A model generated the notes under the pieces. It was given only the letters and a program-made list of their open reading frames with translations, had not been told where the DNA came from and ran no database searches. From positions 54,831,936 through 54,895,935 of the forward strand of contig OZ023216.1 of assembly GCA_963995525.1 (NCBI GenBank): a DNA stretch of 64,000 nt. The letters run 5' to 3'. A program made the position numbers and the translations under genes. Shown here in pieces: positions 61,185-64,000 of the stretch; position 1 is the first letter of the stretch, and each line of letters begins with the position of its first letter. This DNA comes from Escarpia spicata. Lineage: Eukaryota > Annelida > Polychaeta > Sabellida > Siboglinidae.

Positions 61185-62110
61185 TACGAGTAGGAGTAAA
61201 TATCACATTTTCAAATTGGCAGGAGGTAATCAGTCTAATACCACAAGGATCAGTGAGTGGCCTTCTTCTTTTTGTAATATTCAAAAATGATTTACCTGAT
61301 GTTATAAAGGTCTGTCATATTTTATTGTTTGCGGATAATCTGATGCTTTTTAGTCCTATTTATACTGAAGAGTACCGCACAAAACTACAATAAGATCTTA
61401 TCTCTGTCGAACGCTGAACAGATACATCACTTTTGAAAATGTTATCCACATAAATGTATCCATATGAGAATTGGATCATTATTCAGAAGGAATAAAGCCT
61501 ATTCATTGGGATACAACCAGACAACACTTACAAGTACGGACAATGTGAAAGTTATTCAAGTCACTTTCGATCAATCGCTTGGTTTTGAAGCATATATGTC
61601 AGAACAAAAATAATAAAGCCAATTAGATGATGGGGATAATCCGACGTACTTTCGTTCACATGGATAAAAAGTGGTTTTCTTTAAGTCCATTCTTAATTAA
61701 ATATATTACAGCTCTTGAAAATGGTCGGCGCAGAGCAACCAAATTAATTCCTGGTTTCAAAGACTTTGAATAGAAACAACGTTTACAGAGACTGAAATTA
61801 CCAACTCTATCATACGTTCACCACACGGGAGATATGGTGGAAATGTATGATAAGTTAAGAGGGAAATATGATCTAGCAGTCTTATCCAATGTTGTTGCTT
61901 TGGGAGCCAACGAAGCACATACGAAAAGGTACCACTTAAATATTTAAAGAAAGATGCCGATTAAATATTAGAAATAACTCATTTATATACAAACGCACAG
62001 ACGTCTCCCACAGTCTGTGGTTGAGGTTTCACCGATGCAGTCGTTTGACACAAAATATATAAGTTATACCAAAACAACCCTATGGAAACTGAATACACTG
62101 CCCCACTCCT
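61185..62110 (+). pseudogene. Jockey-like LINE reverse transcriptase and C-terminal region, heavily decayed
   Basis: Fragments in different frames: 'SLIPQGSVSGLLLFVIF', 'NDLPDVIKVCHILLFADNLM' (catalytic FADD changed to FADN), then 'MMGIIRRTFVHMDKKWF', 'SPFLIKYITALENGRRRATK', 'LIPGFKDFE', 'QRLQRLKLPTLSY' and 'GDMVEMYDKLRGKYD'. This order matches the palm and C-terminal part of Jockey-like elements. Several stops and a deletion after 'HMDKKWF' are visible. The catalytic change and stops show it is dead. Confidence 0.75.
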
Positions 62111-64000
62111 ATCTTAGACTGTTCCAGACTCAGACGCATGCACACAATCCGAGCATATGTCAAAAGCTAGAGTCGGCACGTAAGAGGCAGATGCAGTAAC
62201 CCCTAGTCAAGCCAGAAGAGGACCTGGAAGAACCTGTAAGATGATATGCACTTTACTTTTCAGGTCTTGAAAATGGCCCAGCAACATTGAAGTTAATTTT
62301 TGAAAAACAAAAAGAGAGAATCCGGAAGTGGGAGACACTGGAGCCGTTACTGCCTATGATACAGAGCTAACTGTACCAATGATCGGCTCGGGACATCTCA
62401 TCGGGAGCTCCTTACAACCCTACTCTGGAGAGTAGTGTCACAATCCGGATCTCTCACAGTTGACCCACTCCCTGTGGTAGCACTCTGCAAGGGAGGGTAT
62501 ATATCGGCCCCTAAGCCATCCCGGCGTTCCCATAACCGGTGTGGTCATCCATGCCACGTGATATAACCCTATATATTGAGCGCGTCAAGCTGCAATTAAC
62601 ATAGACATTTTACCTGCCTTATATAACCAGCCAAACACAGGCAGCCGGAATTGTGGTGTGTGAACTTCAACATTAATTAAACTTGCATATCTACACTTGT
62701 TAAAGTTATTTATTCGTTAGAATGGTATTAAAACTTCGGCCATATGTTATGTTATATGATATGATGCAGTAAACGTGTGTATATGCGGCATAAATAATAT
62801 TACTAATCTATTATAAGTATTCTGATGTATGCAATTTCATCGATAGTATTCGTTGACGACGATAGGGGGTGAATCCAATATGGCCGCACACAGTACAGTG
62901 GGGAAAATTCCAGAAATCAAATCATATTTATTGTCTATGTATTATACCAACAACTGTTGTTCAAATATAATACACAGTGCGGTATTAATGGTGAATTAAT
63001 AACGAAGAGAGATGGTGTTCGAACTTGTGTTTACTCCTCCGTGGTGCATAGCATTAAACAATGTTTACCTCGTGCATTAATTTTGTTTGCCTTAAATAAC
63101 GATACATTTGTTTCTAGTTCTTTGATCACTGCCAAATAATATAACTATAACCAGCCAAGCACAAGCGTGTGTGTATTTGCATTACGATTGGCAATATGTT
63201 CTATGAACACATTACGCCAGTGCGTATGTACGTGTATGTCAACATATGTGTCTACATTATGGTACGATACAAAGGTTAAACTTAAACACAATAACCATGT
63301 TAATTTCTTGCGCGCTCGTGCTTGCCGCCGTGAATAGACTGTCAACAATAACCAATTTTCTTGTTGTACCCAAAGGCAATATGTTGAACAGACTACAACT
63401 TCTTGACGTTCTAAAAAATTAAATCCCTACCTTCCTTCCCGCTTGAAGCCTTCTTGCAATGGCTATCCCTTCACGTTGTCTTTTCCGGCATTTGTTTTCA
63501 TATCCTATAGTGTGTTCCACTGTTGAAATCACCTGTTAAACGAAGCACCATATCGAGCGTCAAACGAATATTGTTTGTTACATACATATAATGTGCGCTG
63601 GAAGCACGCAAGTCAACTATCACCAGTCAAGTCGGTGTTGTACTGAAACCCGTCGTGTGATCTATATTTCAACCACTGTTTTACTATTGGTCGTTTTACG
63701 CTTACCAGATACACGTTTACAACAACTGTCAGGTGAAACTCGACAGAGGTAGTCATACTAAATTCAAACTAAAGTCAAATAATTAAATCCTCTTGGCATG
63801 TGATTAGGAAAGAACCATTGTTGGGCTCGCAAGTAATGCCTATAATGTTCACCGGTAGGTGAATCAATGCTTTGTCTCTGAGGTAATGCACCATGACATT
63901 GCTTGTGGATGAAGCACAGTTGGCATGCCTATATGAATAGTCTCGTCATTCGTATTAAATGTGCAACGATCCATGACCGTACCCAATTACGAGTGAATGT
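62111..64000. other. No gene recognised
   Basis: Unique-looking AT-rich sequence. Short frames at 62957-63139 and 63145-63348 have no recognisable features. No repeat family from elsewhere in the window was noticed here. Confidence 0.4.

Overview
This looks like nuclear DNA of an invertebrate animal, most plausibly a marine lophotrochozoan such as a mollusc. That is inference. The support is short exons with GT-AG boundaries in long AT-rich introns, very high microsatellite and minisatellite content, several decayed CR1/L2- and Jockey-like LINEs, a tRNA-headed SINE in four copies, a Mutator-like transposase of a kind I associate with bivalves, and a P2X7-like first exon. There are no operons, and no genuine tRNA or rRNA gene was recognised.

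Layout. 1-8 kb: simple repeats (GA, GGCA, GT), one SINE copy, a small MITE and a degenerate 72-bp satellite. 8.5-9.45 kb: the 5' part of a LINE endonuclease split by a 483-bp MITE. 9.4-12.1 kb: two long minisatellites whose apparent long reading frames are artefacts. 12.1-14.4 kb: an uninterrupted 738-codon Mutator-like transposase (minus). 16.6-25.1 kb: exons of an unidentified coiled-coil gene, the first carrying four identical 57-bp in-frame repeats, mixed with a LINE, a SINE and an exon-containing duplication. 25.9-32.2 kb: six consecutive exons in consistent phase encoding an internal coiled-coil stretch of the DNA-repair ATPase RAD50, interrupted by a 2-kb CA-rich composite satellite and ending in a stop next to a splice donor. 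Neither ATPase half of RAD50 was seen in the window. 32.66 kb: a frameshifted first exon resembling P2X7-like proteins. 35.4-36.05 kb: two phase-1 exons of furin-like cysteine-rich repeats, one of them copied at 55.7 kb. 37.1-37.6 kb: a pogo-like transposase 5' fragment. 44.2-46.3 kb: a decayed pogo-like transposase whose frame continues into an OTU-type cysteine protease domain. 50-52 kb: a duplicated transposon-protein fragment with a hAT-like insertion. 53.4-57.6 kb: two opposed LINE remnants, one split by a hAT-like MITE with an 8-bp target duplication. 57.73 kb: a laminin-G-type exon. 60.3-62.1 kb: a perfect 78-bp inverted repeat and Jockey-like LINE remnants. The remaining sequence is AT-rich with no recognised gene.

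The window therefore holds pieces of several host genes, none complete, in a repeat-dense landscape with nested insertions that can be dated relative to each other. The most unusual item is the pogo transposase-OTU protease combination with both catalytic motifs visible. The rad50 fragment and the chimeric duplication at 55.4-55.9 kb come next.
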